Below, piece after piece: positions 1-5,872 of a DNA stretch of 6,475 bases. Each line of letters begins with the position of its first letter. The first letter of the stretch is position 1. The translations under genes were made by a program, and so were the position numbers. Source of the stretch: Ignavibacteria bacterium (GTDB lineage: Bacteria > Bacteroidota > Ignavibacteria > Ignavibacteriales > Melioribacteraceae); contig DAIEQP010000349.1 of the NCBI GenBank assembly GCA_027347805.1, positions 1 to 6,475 of the forward strand. Direction: 5' to 3'. The notes beneath the pieces were generated by a model. The model did no database searches. It was not told where the DNA came from and saw only the letters and a list, made by a program, of their open reading frames with translations.

Positions 1-319
1 TTTTTGCATTTTTACTTTCCTTTAATAAAGGCAATAAATTTCTTATAAGTTTTATTGGCGCAACAAGATTTATATTTAATACATCTGATATTTTAGAATC
101 GCCCAGATTTTCTAAAAGAGAAATCTCATTAATACCGGCATTGTTAATTAAAATATCGATAGGAGTTTTAAATTTAGTCGAAAAATTCTTTATTGAATTT
201 TCACTGCTAAGGTCTAATTCTTTTCTAGTTGGAACAATAACTTCTATAGAATTTTCTACAAATTTAGATACAATAGCTTTACCTATTCCTCTGCTTCCAC
301 CTGTGATTAAAGCTCTCAT
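1..319 (-). CDS. Classical SDR-family oxidoreductase, N-terminal part (runs off left edge)
   Basis: About 106 residues are visible. They begin with a Rossmann nucleotide-binding motif TGGSRGIG (residues 6-13), followed by NNAG (59-62) and LNINL (81-85), whose Asn84 fits the SDR catalytic-tetrad Asn. The catalytic YxxxK lies beyond the edge. This is the classical NAD(P)-dependent short-chain dehydrogenase family, which includes FabG-like ketoreductases. The ATG at 319 is the first in-frame start: an in-frame TAA lies a few codons upstream, and the preceding gene ends at 330, leaving a 10-bp gap. No Shine-Dalgarno is visible, so translation may be coupled to the gene upstream. Position directly after a ThDP carboligase suggests reduction of a keto group on a nucleotide sugar or on the acetyl branch it would carry. 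That role is inferred; the family call is firm but substrate cannot be read from this fragment. Confidence 0.9.
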   Translation of the reverse strand, partial: MRALITGGSRGIGKAIVSKFVENSIEVIVPTRKELDLSSENSIKNFSTKFKTPIDILINNAGINEISLLENLGDSKISDVLNINLVAPIKLIRNLLPLLKESKNAK

Positions 320-329
320 AAAATAATCA

Positions 330-2138
330 TTAGGAAATTATTGGAATAATCATATTGTTATTAAATTCTTCTCTTGGTAAAAATGGGTCTAAATCTTCAA
401 GAGGTTTTGAGACTAATTGTCCATTCGCTAAACGTAACGAAGATTGTTTTGGGGCAAATTGCTGTTCAAGATCAATCATAATTTCGCATAACGAAGGTTT
501 GCTCCCGTCAATATTAATTTTAATAATTCTTTCTAAATCATCATGATTATCACATTTATGATATTCTATTCCAAATGAAGCACATAAGATTTGAAAGTTT
601 GGGAATCCTAAACCATTTTCAGGTCCCACTCCAACTTGAGGTGGTTCAAAAAAATTTGCTTGAGTTTGCCTTATTGAATGATAACCGTTATTATTTAGTA
701 AAAATATTTTTATTGGTAATTTTAGATAAGAAATTGTAGCCAGTTCCTGAATATTCATCATGATACTACCATCTCCAGCAAGACAAATAACTTTTTTAAA
801 GCCTGAACCAATACATGCGCCAATAGAAGCCGGCAAATCATAGCCCATGGATGCAGAGCCTGAATTGGTGTATAATCTCTGTCCTTTTTTTATTATAGCT
901 GCTTGGAAACTGGTGACACATGCAGTTCCGTCACCAGATACTATAATTTGGTCTTCTTCAAGGTTATTAAATAAGTTTTCCACAAAACCATATGGATTGA
1001 TAGGTGATTTTTTCTCAAAATATTTTTTTAGAACTATTGGATATCTATCTTTTCTTTCTTTACACCAAATTAACCAATCGTCTTTAGAATCTAACGATAT
1101 AGATTTAAGCTTAACTATTAGTTTTGGTATAAAATTCTTTAGATCAGCTAAGATTGGAAAATCAATTTTCAAAGTGGGTTTTTTCAATTCCGTTTCGTCA
1201 ATATCTACCATTATTTTATATGCTTCACGTGCAAATGTTTTATAATTATAACCTATTTGCCGAATGTTTAATCTGGAACCTAGTACTATTAATAGATCAG
1301 AGTTTTGAACTGCAAAGTTGCCGGCACGATCTCCCACTGTTCCTGGTCTCCCCACGTAGAAATTATTTTCATTTTCTATTATATCATGTGCATTCCAGGC
1401 AGTAACAACTGGAATTTTCAATAAACCAACTAACTCCAAGAATTCATCAACCATTTTTGCTGCCCGGATTCCATAACCAACTAATAAAACGGGTCTTTGA
1501 GCTTCTTTTAATTTTTCAACCACCTGATTAATAATTTCATCTTTGGGTTCTTGTGGATTTTCCGATTGATCTTCAAGGGGATTATATTCTCTTAAATTAT
1601 TTTCATCAATATATGACCCTTGTATATTCATAGGTATATCTATCCAAACAGGCCCTGGCCTTCCATTTTGAGCTATGAATAAAGCTTTTTCAATGTGATA
1701 CTTAGCTTCAACAGGATCTGTTATCATAGCAGCATACTTTGTCATGGTTGCCGCAACATCAATTATCTTAGCAAACTCTTGATCACCTAATTGCCTTAAA
1801 TTCATGCCAGTGCTTTTAACTGTCGTGTCATATCTTACTTGCCCGGAAATCACCATCATAGGAATCGAATCAGTCCAAGCACCAAACACCCCATTCAATG
1901 CATTAATGCCACCTGGTCCCGTTGTAACATTTACTACGGCAATATTTCCACTCAATCTAGCATAACTTTCAGCAGCCATGGCACAAGCTTGTTCATGATG
2001 ACAACATACATATTTTAATTTTGGATGTTTACCAAACGAATTATTTAAGTGCATGGCTCCGCCACCAGTTACCATAAACACATGTTCAATGCCATGTTTG
2101 GCAATAACATCCGCAACTAAATCACTTACTTTTATCAT
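330..2138 (-). CDS. ThDP-dependent acetolactate-synthase-like enzyme of a polysaccharide locus (possible YerE-type carboligase)
   Basis: This 602-residue protein has the three-domain layout of the acetolactate synthase/pyruvate oxidase superfamily. The N-terminal Pyr domain carries the catalytic Glu49 in the motif CHHEQACAMAAESYAR, followed by TTGPGG. A central domain near GSRLNIRQIG resembles the FAD/nucleotide-binding middle domain of acetolactate synthase. The C-terminal PP domain has GDGS (455-458) through LLNNN (to about 484), the usual ThDP/Mg motif with about 30-residue spacing. The tail, with PKQSS, VSKPLED and PFLPREE, resembles ThDP enzymes I associate with LPS gene clusters rather than with branched-chain amino-acid synthesis, and no IlvN-like regulatory subunit follows. 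The ATG overlaps the upstream gene's TGA (ATGA, 2135-2138), indicating translational coupling. Beside an RfbH-type dehydratase, the best hypothesis is transfer of a pyruvate-derived two-carbon unit onto C4 of a CDP-3,6-dideoxy-4-ketohexose, as YerE does. A true catabolic or anabolic acetolactate synthase is less likely but not excluded. Confidence 0.92.
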   Translation of the reverse strand: MIKVSDLVADVIAKHGIEHVFMVTGGGAMHLNNSFGKHPKLKYVCCHHEQACAMAAESYARLSGNIAVVNVTTGPGGINALNGVFGAWTDSIPMMVISGQVRYDTTVKSTGMNLRQLGDQEFAKIIDVAATMTKYAAMITDPVEAKYHIEKALFIAQNGRPGPVWIDIPMNIQGSYIDENNLREYNPLEDQSENPQEPKDEIINQVVEKLKEAQRPVLLVGYGIRAAKMVDEFLELVGLLKIPVVTAWNAHDIIENENNFYVGRPGTVGDRAGNFAVQNSDLLIVLGSRLNIRQIGYNYKTFAREAYKIMVDIDETELKKPTLKIDFPILADLKNFIPKLIVKLKSISLDSKDDWLIWCKERKDRYPIVLKKYFEKKSPINPYGFVENLFNNLEEDQIIVSGDGTACVTSFQAAIIKKGQRLYTNSGSASMGYDLPASIGACIGSGFKKVICLAGDGSIMMNIQELATISYLKLPIKIFLLNNNGYHSIRQTQANFFEPPQVGVGPENGLGFPNFQILCASFGIEYHKCDNHDDLERIIKINIDGSKPSLCEIMIDLEQQFAPKQSSLRLANGQLVSKPLEDLDPFLPREEFNNNMIIPIIS

Positions 2139-3205
2139 AGGGATTTTTTATTCGAATAAAACTGAATAGTTTTTTTTATGCTGTTAATTAAATCAATATT
2201 AGAATTTAATTGAAACTCATGCTTAATAAGAGAAACAGAAGGAACATACCTTTCAAAATTCTTCGGTGAATTCGGTCTCAACTTTATTTGGATTTTAATT
2301 TTATTATCAAAACAATTTGCAATATTTTCTGCCAATTCTTTTATGTTAATATCCACATCAGATCCAACATTATACGGCATGTTATTTTTGCCTTTTAACA
2401 ATATAGTAAAAAGCCATATCATTAAATCTGCTGAGTATAAATATGACCGATAAGGCGTGCCAACGCCTTTAATTATTATATCTTTTTCATGTAAAACGTT
2501 AAGAATAAAATTCCCAATTGCAAAATGTGTATCTAAAGGCAAATAAGGGCCTACAAAAGCAAAGCAGCGCGCAATCTTAACCGGTACGCTATACTGGTTA
2601 AAATAAATTGCACTTAACAACTCGCCAACACGCTTTCCTTCTCCATAAGCGGAACTCGGTTCTAAGCAATTTGGCGCTCCATTATAATCCTCAGAAATAT
2701 GTGTAATTTCACTTGGCTGTTTTCCGTACACAGCGCCAGAACTTATAAATAAAAAGGATTTTACTTTTTTCTCTTTTGCTAATTCAAGCGTTCTACGCGT
2801 CCCTTCAACAATAGTATCAAACATTAACAGAGGATCTTCATTATTTAATTTAGCGCTTGCTTCCGTTGCCGCATGGATAATGTAATCAATTTGTTCGTTT
2901 GGGAAATCAAAATTCCTTACATCGCCTTTAATAAACTTAAAAATCGGGTTGCTCTTTATGTAAACAAATTCATCTAAAAATTTTCCCGGATTCCGAGATA
3001 AAACAATTATTTTAAAATTTAAGTCAAGTTTATAATTTGCATAAGCAAAAGTTTCCAAAAACCATTTACCGAAAAAACCGGTACCACCGGTAATAAAAAT
3101 AGTTTTATTCTTAAAGTTTGTCCATAACTCCACAGTATGTTTTAAAATATGCTCTAAATCTTCTTCAAGAAGCGGATTGTAATATTTGGAATTTTTATCA
3201 TTCAT
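2135..3205 (-). CDS. Extended-SDR nucleotide-sugar epimerase/dehydratase/reductase
   Basis: This 356-residue protein belongs to the extended SDR (NAD-dependent epimerase/dehydratase) family. After an about 33-residue N-terminal extension (LEEDLEHILKHT, LW) comes TGGTGFFG (39-46), then GDVRN (94-98) and HAATEAS (111-117). The active site follows as SSGAVYG (155-161) and YGEGK (187-191, Tyr187 and Lys191), and RSYLYSADL and NVGS occur in the substrate-binding region. The length is typical of sugar enzymes such as RmlB, GalE, abequose or paratose synthases. Its stop overlaps the next gene by 4 bp, so the two are almost certainly co-translated. Candidate roles are C4-ketoreductase or epimerase on a CDP-dideoxy sugar, or reductase of the two-carbon branch (the YerF role). 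The family fixes NAD(P) chemistry on a nucleotide sugar but not the reaction. The ATG at 3205 is chosen because the N-terminal extension fits the family, and no Shine-Dalgarno is seen. Confidence 0.92.
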   Translation of the reverse strand: MNDKNSKYYNPLLEEDLEHILKHTVELWTNFKNKTIFITGGTGFFGKWFLETFAYANYKLDLNFKIIVLSRNPGKFLDEFVYIKSNPIFKFIKGDVRNFDFPNEQIDYIIHAATEASAKLNNEDPLLMFDTIVEGTRRTLELAKEKKVKSFLFISSGAVYGKQPSEITHISEDYNGAPNCLEPSSAYGEGKRVGELLSAIYFNQYSVPVKIARCFAFVGPYLPLDTHFAIGNFILNVLHEKDIIIKGVGTPYRSYLYSADLMIWLFTILLKGKNNMPYNVGSDVDINIKELAENIANCFDNKIKIQIKLRPNSPKNFERYVPSVSLIKHEFQLNSNIDLINSIKKTIQFYSNKKSL

Positions 3206-3303
3206 ATTTTCAAAAATAATAAATTAAAAATCCTAAAAATAATCTACCAAATTCATTTTAATGCAATTCAGTTGTTCTGTATATTATATATTACTTTTGT
3301 CTG

Positions 3304-3341
3304 CTTTGTGGGACTTCTTTTTTCCTTTGCGAAACTTTGTG
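3304..3341. repeat. Degenerate CTTTGYG-type short tandem array
   Basis: Four related units start at 3304 (ctttgtg), 3314 (cttcttt), 3325 (ctttgcg) and 3335 (ctttgtg), spaced 10, 11 and 10 bp. CTTTGCG-like decamers of this kind are reminiscent of dispersed intergenic repeats in bacterial genomes; that comparison is from memory. The spacing is close to one DNA helical turn and similar to the 9-10 bp spacing of the separate ATTCGT arrays in this window, although the core word differs. Confidence 0.5.
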
Positions 3342-3360
3342 ATATTATTTTTTTGTTACA

Positions 3361-3440
3361 CGCTTGTCCGCCCTTTTCTGCCGGAAAGTTGCGCCAAGTT
3401 TTCACGAACCTGTCCGCCTCTGGTGGAGTGCCACATAGGA
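3361..3440. repeat. GC-rich intergenic patch with repeated TGTCCGCC, possible dispersed-element remnant
   Basis: This 80-bp stretch is about 57% G+C in a strongly AT-rich window. It contains TGTCCGCC twice (3365-3372 and 3411-3418) and a small palindrome, TCCGCC-TCT-GGTGGA, near 3413-3427. It encodes no recognisable protein. The composition jump and internal repetition suggest a fragment of a dispersed repeat or miniature element, but no target-site duplication or terminal inverted repeat was found. Confidence 0.4.
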
Positions 3441-3453
3441 CATAATCCAACAC

Positions 3454-4152
3454 TCATTCCCAATCATCCGTTACCACATTTCGTTCCGTTACGCCATGCT
3501 CAACTAAATATTTCTTAAAGTTCTTTATCATTACCGGAGGTCCCGATATAAAGTATGTGTTGTTTTTTCCATTATCTTTTAGAATAGATTCTATGTTTAT
3601 TATTCCTTCTCTATCTTCATATACTAATTTCACGAATTTTGACGAATTATACGAATTGCACGAATTATTACGAATTGCACGAAGCTCCTCTTCATAAATA
3701 TTATATTCTTGAGAGCGAAAGCCTAAATATATTTTTGGATTTATATATTCATTGAATGTTCTATCATTAAAAAGGGAAAGAAAAGGTGTTACTCCGGTTC
3801 CGCCAGCTATGAATACGCAATTACTTTTATCATGCCCTCTCTGAAAAATATCACCGTACGGAAGCTTCAGCCATACTTCCTTTCCTTCGTGTAATTCGTT
3901 TTTCATCCTATTCGTGAAATTCCCTTTAACGGCAAAGGTTATTTTCAGCAGCTCATCATTCGGATTTGACTGCATTGAGAAACATCTGGATTCAGGCCAT
4001 TGCTCTGCGCTATCATAATCATCCAAAGCTAAATGCAAGAATTGTCCCGGGAGATATTTAAACTTATTCTCTGATGAAAAAGTGATAGTATAAATATCCG
4101 GCAGAGGATTTATAATTTTTTCTACTTTTGCTTTATATTTCCTTGTTATCAC
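3454..4152 (-). CDS. FNR-type FAD/NAD(P)H oxidoreductase, candidate E3 reductase lacking a ferredoxin domain
   Basis: This 232-residue protein is a ferredoxin-NADP-reductase-type module. Its FAD-binding barrel has LPGQF (34-38) and the flavin motif RCFS (56-59), followed by FTNRM and LPYGD (97-101). The NAD(P) domain has AGGTGVTPFLS (116-126) and ISGPPVM, and the protein ends with DDWE. In the RfbH pathway, E3 (AscD/DdhD/RfbI, about 330 residues) passes electrons from NADH through FAD and a plant-type [2Fe-2S] domain to E1. Here that Cys-rich domain is absent and only three scattered cysteines are seen, so a separate ferredoxin or direct transfer would be needed. The start is GTG at 4152: an in-frame TAA lies two codons upstream and no alternative start is near. 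This GTG lies within an AATTCGTG repeat unit, and a second array falls in frame at about residues 157-175. The E3 role is inferred from context; a general flavin reductase is the alternative. Confidence 0.9.
   Translation of the reverse strand: MITRKYKAKVEKIINPLPDIYTITFSSENKFKYLPGQFLHLALDDYDSAEQWPESRCFSMQSNPNDELLKITFAVKGNFTNRMKNELHEGKEVWLKLPYGDIFQRGHDKSNCVFIAGGTGVTPFLSLFNDRTFNEYINPKIYLGFRSQEYNIYEEELRAIRNNSCNSYNSSKFVKLVYEDREGIINIESILKDNGKNNTYFISGPPVMIKNFKKYLVEHGVTERNVVTDDWE
3623..3684. repeat. ATTCGT-type array inside the flavin-reductase gene
   Basis: On the plus strand, units of form ACGAATTnn begin at about 3623 (actaattt), 3632, 3642, 3651, 3660, 3670 and 3679 (acgaagct), spaced 9-10 bp. 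Read on the coding strand they are AATTCGT units and remain in frame, encoding an Asn/Ser-rich segment (RNNSCNSYNSSK) between two predicted beta strands of the NAD(P) domain. The regular spacing and near-identical cores make this an inserted or expanded array rather than chance codon use. Confidence 0.75.
3885..3915. repeat. Short run of ATTCGT-like units inside the flavin-reductase gene
   Basis: Plus-strand cttcgt (3885), attcgt (3894) and attcgt (3910) are spaced 9 and 16 bp. They are opposite in orientation to the array at 3623-3684. The encoded residues (NFTNRMKNELHEG) fit the normal FNR-family sequence, so this run may be coincidental codon use rather than an insertion. Confidence 0.35.
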
Positions 4153-4211
4153 GAATTACACTAATTTCTTAATTACTAATTTCACGAATTAAATCGAATG
4201 ACACGAATTAT
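4151..4211. repeat. ATTCGT-type array between the AAA ATPase and the flavin reductase
   Basis: Plus-strand units of form ACNAATTnn begin at 4151, 4160, 4175, 4184, 4193 (degenerate, atcgaatgac) and 4203, mostly 9-10 bp apart. The array fills nearly the whole intergenic region. Its first unit contributes the reductase's GTG start codon (the final GTG of AATTCGTG on the minus strand). Its orientation is inverted relative to the array at 5796-5865. Confidence 0.8.
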
Positions 4212-4219
4212 TAAGCATT

Positions 4220-4250
4220 ACGCCTGTGGGCGTTACGCCATAAAGCGTAA
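4220..4250 (-). other. Overlapping small hairpins at the 3' end of the AAA ATPase gene
   Basis: On the minus strand TTACGC-TTTATG-GCGTAA (4250-4233) is a perfect 6-bp stem containing the stop codon. It is followed by ACGCC-CACA-GGCGT (4233-4220), a 5-bp stem with a tetraloop, and GGCGT-T-ACGCC (4229-4239) offers a mutually exclusive pairing. No T-run follows, so this is not a standard intrinsic terminator. It could act as an RNA stability or processing structure, or be incidental. Confidence 0.4.
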
Positions 4251-5354
4251 TATAAATTGTTTAAAAAACGGGTCATCAAAGGAATAATCATTTCCATTCT
4301 TTTCAATAACGCCGCTGTTTATTAAACCCGTTAAAGCTTTTTGCGTGGTGGATTGAGCCGACAAACGATATTTTTTTGCATAATCGGCAGAAAAGACATT
4401 AGTTTCACTTAAAGCAAGGGCTTTTAACAATTTCTTTTGATATGCTGTCTGGCGGTCAAATAACTCTAAATAGTAGTCACTCTTCAAATCAATTATTTTA
4501 TTAGAGCAGGCATTTATTACTTCTTTATCAACAATTTGCTTTTGGTTAATTATATATTGCCAAACTTCGGATGCAAGAAATTGGATATAATAGGGAATAC
4601 CGCCGGCACGCTCTACTAAATAAGAAGCGGTTTCTTCATCTAAACCAATATTACTCAATGAGAATCTGTCAATTAAAAATTTAATCGTATCTTTTATTGG
4701 AAGAGCAGTCAGATTTATTGCAAATGCTGAATTATAGAATGCCCTGCTTTTATTCGTGAACATATCGGAAAGTAGATGAGTTCTGCTGCCTAAAAATATA
4801 TAATTTACGTTAGCGTGATGCTGAATTTTGCTTCTGAGTAACTTCTCAAAATTTTCGCCGTTTAATTTATCAATATCCTGAAATTCGTCCATTATAATAA
4901 TATACTTTTTCTTCTCACCGGAAAGTTTTTCGGGCAAATCAATAACTGCATCCATTGTTTTATCTGAAATTTTATGTTCTATGAAATCAATTGAGAACTC
5001 CGGCAAGCCGTTTTGATCGAACGATAACTTTGGCTTAATACTTTTAACAAATTTAGCTACTGCTTCTAATGCGCTGTCAATATTACTCTGTTTGGAAAGG
5101 ATTGCTTTTGTAAAAACCTCAATAAATGATTCACGCGAATATACACTCATAAAATCAAAATAGATGCATACGAATCCCAAAGTAGTCAATGATTCCATAG
5201 CTTTTATTACAAGCGAAGTTTTGCCGTAACGCCTAGGCGCATACAACACAAGATTATTCCCTCCGGCTAATGTATTAACAATACGCTTTAACTCATCTTT
5301 CCTATCGAAAAAATTAGGCTCTTTTACTACTGTGCCGTAAACAAACGGATTCAT
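4233..5354 (-). CDS. Archaeal-type AAA ATPase with C-terminal winged helix (ATPase_2-like)
   Basis: This 373-residue protein begins with the family-typical NPFVYGTVV and FFDRKDEL. It then has a Walker A motif APRRYGKTS (39-47, Lys45), a Walker B motif YIIIMDE (151-157, Asp156 and Glu157), and FLGSRTH (187-193) in the sensor-1 position. The C-terminal part, with YQKKLLKALAL, a helix-turn-helix-like segment, TGLINSGVIEKNG and FDDPFFKQF, fits the winged-helix domain of this family. Length and motifs are complete, so it is likely an active ATPase. The biological role of these proteins is largely unknown; they are often found singly and scattered in genomes. It has no evident part in sugar synthesis and sits with a GxxExxY gene between E1 and its probable reductase, suggesting a later insertion. 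The ATG at 5354 is supported by the family N-terminus. No Shine-Dalgarno is visible. Confidence 0.93.
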   Translation of the reverse strand: MNPFVYGTVVKEPNFFDRKDELKRIVNTLAGGNNLVLYAPRRYGKTSLVIKAMESLTTLGFVCIYFDFMSVYSRESFIEVFTKAILSKQSNIDSALEAVAKFVKSIKPKLSFDQNGLPEFSIDFIEHKISDKTMDAVIDLPEKLSGEKKKYIIIMDEFQDIDKLNGENFEKLLRSKIQHHANVNYIFLGSRTHLLSDMFTNKSRAFYNSAFAINLTALPIKDTIKFLIDRFSLSNIGLDEETASYLVERAGGIPYYIQFLASEVWQYIINQKQIVDKEVINACSNKIIDLKSDYYLELFDRQTAYQKKLLKALALSETNVFSADYAKKYRLSAQSTTQKALTGLINSGVIEKNGNDYSFDDPFFKQFILRFMA

Positions 5355-5410
5355 AAATTAATATTTAGTCCAAGAAAATGATTACTGCTTTTATTTTCAA
5401 CACCCTTGTT

Positions 5411-5437
5411 ACTAATTTTACAAATTATATTAATTGA
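5411..5437. repeat. Degenerate ATTCGT-type array at the 3' end of the GxxExxY gene
   Basis: Plus-strand units actaatttt (5411), acaaattat (5420) and attaattg (5429) have exact 9-bp spacing and the ACNAATT form. They are decayed, having lost the CG of the core, and overlap the stop codon of the GxxExxY gene. Their orientation matches the array at 4151-4211 and is opposite to the array upstream of the same gene. The low complexity of the sequence limits confidence. Confidence 0.4.
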
Positions 5438-5753
5438 CAATACGTTTATATGTTAATGATGGCGTTCCGAAGCTGATAAGTAATCCAAGGTTATATTTAG
5501 TTGCTTTTACATTATTAATTGTTTGTTTGATATCAGCATCAATTAAAAATTTTGTAGCTTTCAACTCAATAATAATTGAATCAAAACAAACAAAATCTGC
5601 TTTAAAGAATTTTTTCAATGGTTGATTATTATAAAACACAGGTAACTTCTTTTCACGTTCATAAGGTATATTAATTTTCTTAAATTCCAATTCAAGTGCT
5701 TCGGAGTAAACACTTTCTAAAAACCCGGGTCCAAGTTTCTTATGAACCTCCAT
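5430..5753 (-). CDS. GxxExxY protein (PD-(D/E)XK fold family), N-terminus disturbed
   Basis: From the first ATG this gives 107 residues with the family signature GFLESVY (10-16, Gly10, Glu13, Tyr16). The nuclease-fold core is ADF (Asp53) then IELKA (Glu63, Lys65), matching the D...ExK pattern of PDDEXK_3. The end, LTYKRIVN, is typical, so the C-terminus is intact. Family resemblance continues upstream of the ATG: the codons before it read ILFKEESYKIIGAC, the usual N-terminal helix. That extension contains no ATG, GTG, TTG or CTG for 38 codons back to the TGA at 5868-5870, and its far half is repeat array. The gene may therefore start at ATT (5795), start at the internal ATG, or be a 5'-damaged pseudogene. 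These proteins have no established function; the fold suggests nucleic-acid binding or cleavage. They are frequently multicopy. Confidence 0.85.
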   Translation of the reverse strand: MEVHKKLGPGFLESVYSEALELEFKKINIPYEREKKLPVFYNNQPLKKFFKADFVCFDSIIIELKATKFLIDADIKQTINNVKATKYNLGLLISFGTPSLTYKRIVN

Positions 5754-5795
5754 GCAAGCACCTATGATCTTATAGCTTTCTTCTTTAAATAAAAT

Positions 5796-5865
5796 ATTCG
5801 TGGAATTCGTAATAATTCGTGTAATTTGTTCTAAAATGGAATTCGTCCTTATTCGTGCAATTCGT
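5796..5865. repeat. ATTCGT-type array between rfbH and the GxxExxY gene
   Basis: ATTCGT occurs on the plus strand at 5796, 5805, 5815, 5841, 5851 and 5860, with a one-mismatch unit atttgt at 5824. Spacings are 9, 10, 9, 17, 10 and 9 bp. The array spans nearly all of the gap from just past the rfbH stop (5873-5875) to the expected N-terminus of the GxxExxY protein. This is the clearest array in the window. Unit spacing near 9.5 bp and variable two- to four-base linkers are the same as in the other arrays. Confidence 0.85.
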
Positions 5866-5872
5866 ATTCACC

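Larger units (their letters stand above)
3206..3453. other. 248-bp intergenic region with repeat-like content, no supported gene
   Basis: This gap separates the flavin reductase from the epimerase. It has no family-like reading frame and no convincing terminator or promoter. A 61-codon open frame follows the reductase stop directly on the minus strand, but its translation is lysine-rich at the end, has no recognisable domain, and runs across two repeat-like patches. The right half is GC-rich and the left half is strongly AT-rich, so the gap looks composite. A promoter for the epimerase operon could lie in the AT-rich 3206-3260 stretch, but I could not identify paired elements with acceptable spacing. 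Confidence 0.6.

Noticed and set aside
847..1405. Plus-strand open frames inside the ThDP enzyme gene
   Set aside because: They are antisense to a strongly supported 602-residue enzyme and show no domain features.
3206..3260. Possible Bacteroidota-type promoter (TATTTTTG at 3218-3211 on the minus strand) for the epimerase operon
   Set aside because: The nearest TTTG/TTG -33 candidate is about 29 bp away, too far, and the AT-rich context makes the -7 match likely by chance.
3268..3453. 61-codon minus-strand open frame starting with GTG directly after the reductase stop
   Set aside because: No domain or family-like sequence, a lysine-rich tail, and it spans the GC-rich patch and the CTTTGYG array; best treated as a chance open frame.
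3261..3518. Plus-strand open frame of 85 codons
   Set aside because: It overlaps the end of the flavin reductase and repeat-like intergenic DNA, and its translation is not protein-like.
3488..4241. Shared 10-mer gttacgccat at 3488-3497 and 4232-4241
   Set aside because: One copy is ordinary coding sequence in the reductase and the other is at the AAA stop in a different frame; flanks do not match, so chance is sufficient.
4233..5753. AAA ATPase plus GxxExxY as a recognised defence or toxin-antitoxin pair
   Set aside because: No known system with these two components comes to mind, and the two genes are separated by 75 bp and a degenerate array; a functional pairing is not supported by sequence alone.
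4151..5865. CRISPR array interpretation of the ATTCGT repeats
   Set aside because: Units are only 9-10 bp with 2-4 bp linkers, not 23-40 bp repeats with unique spacers, and no cas genes are present.
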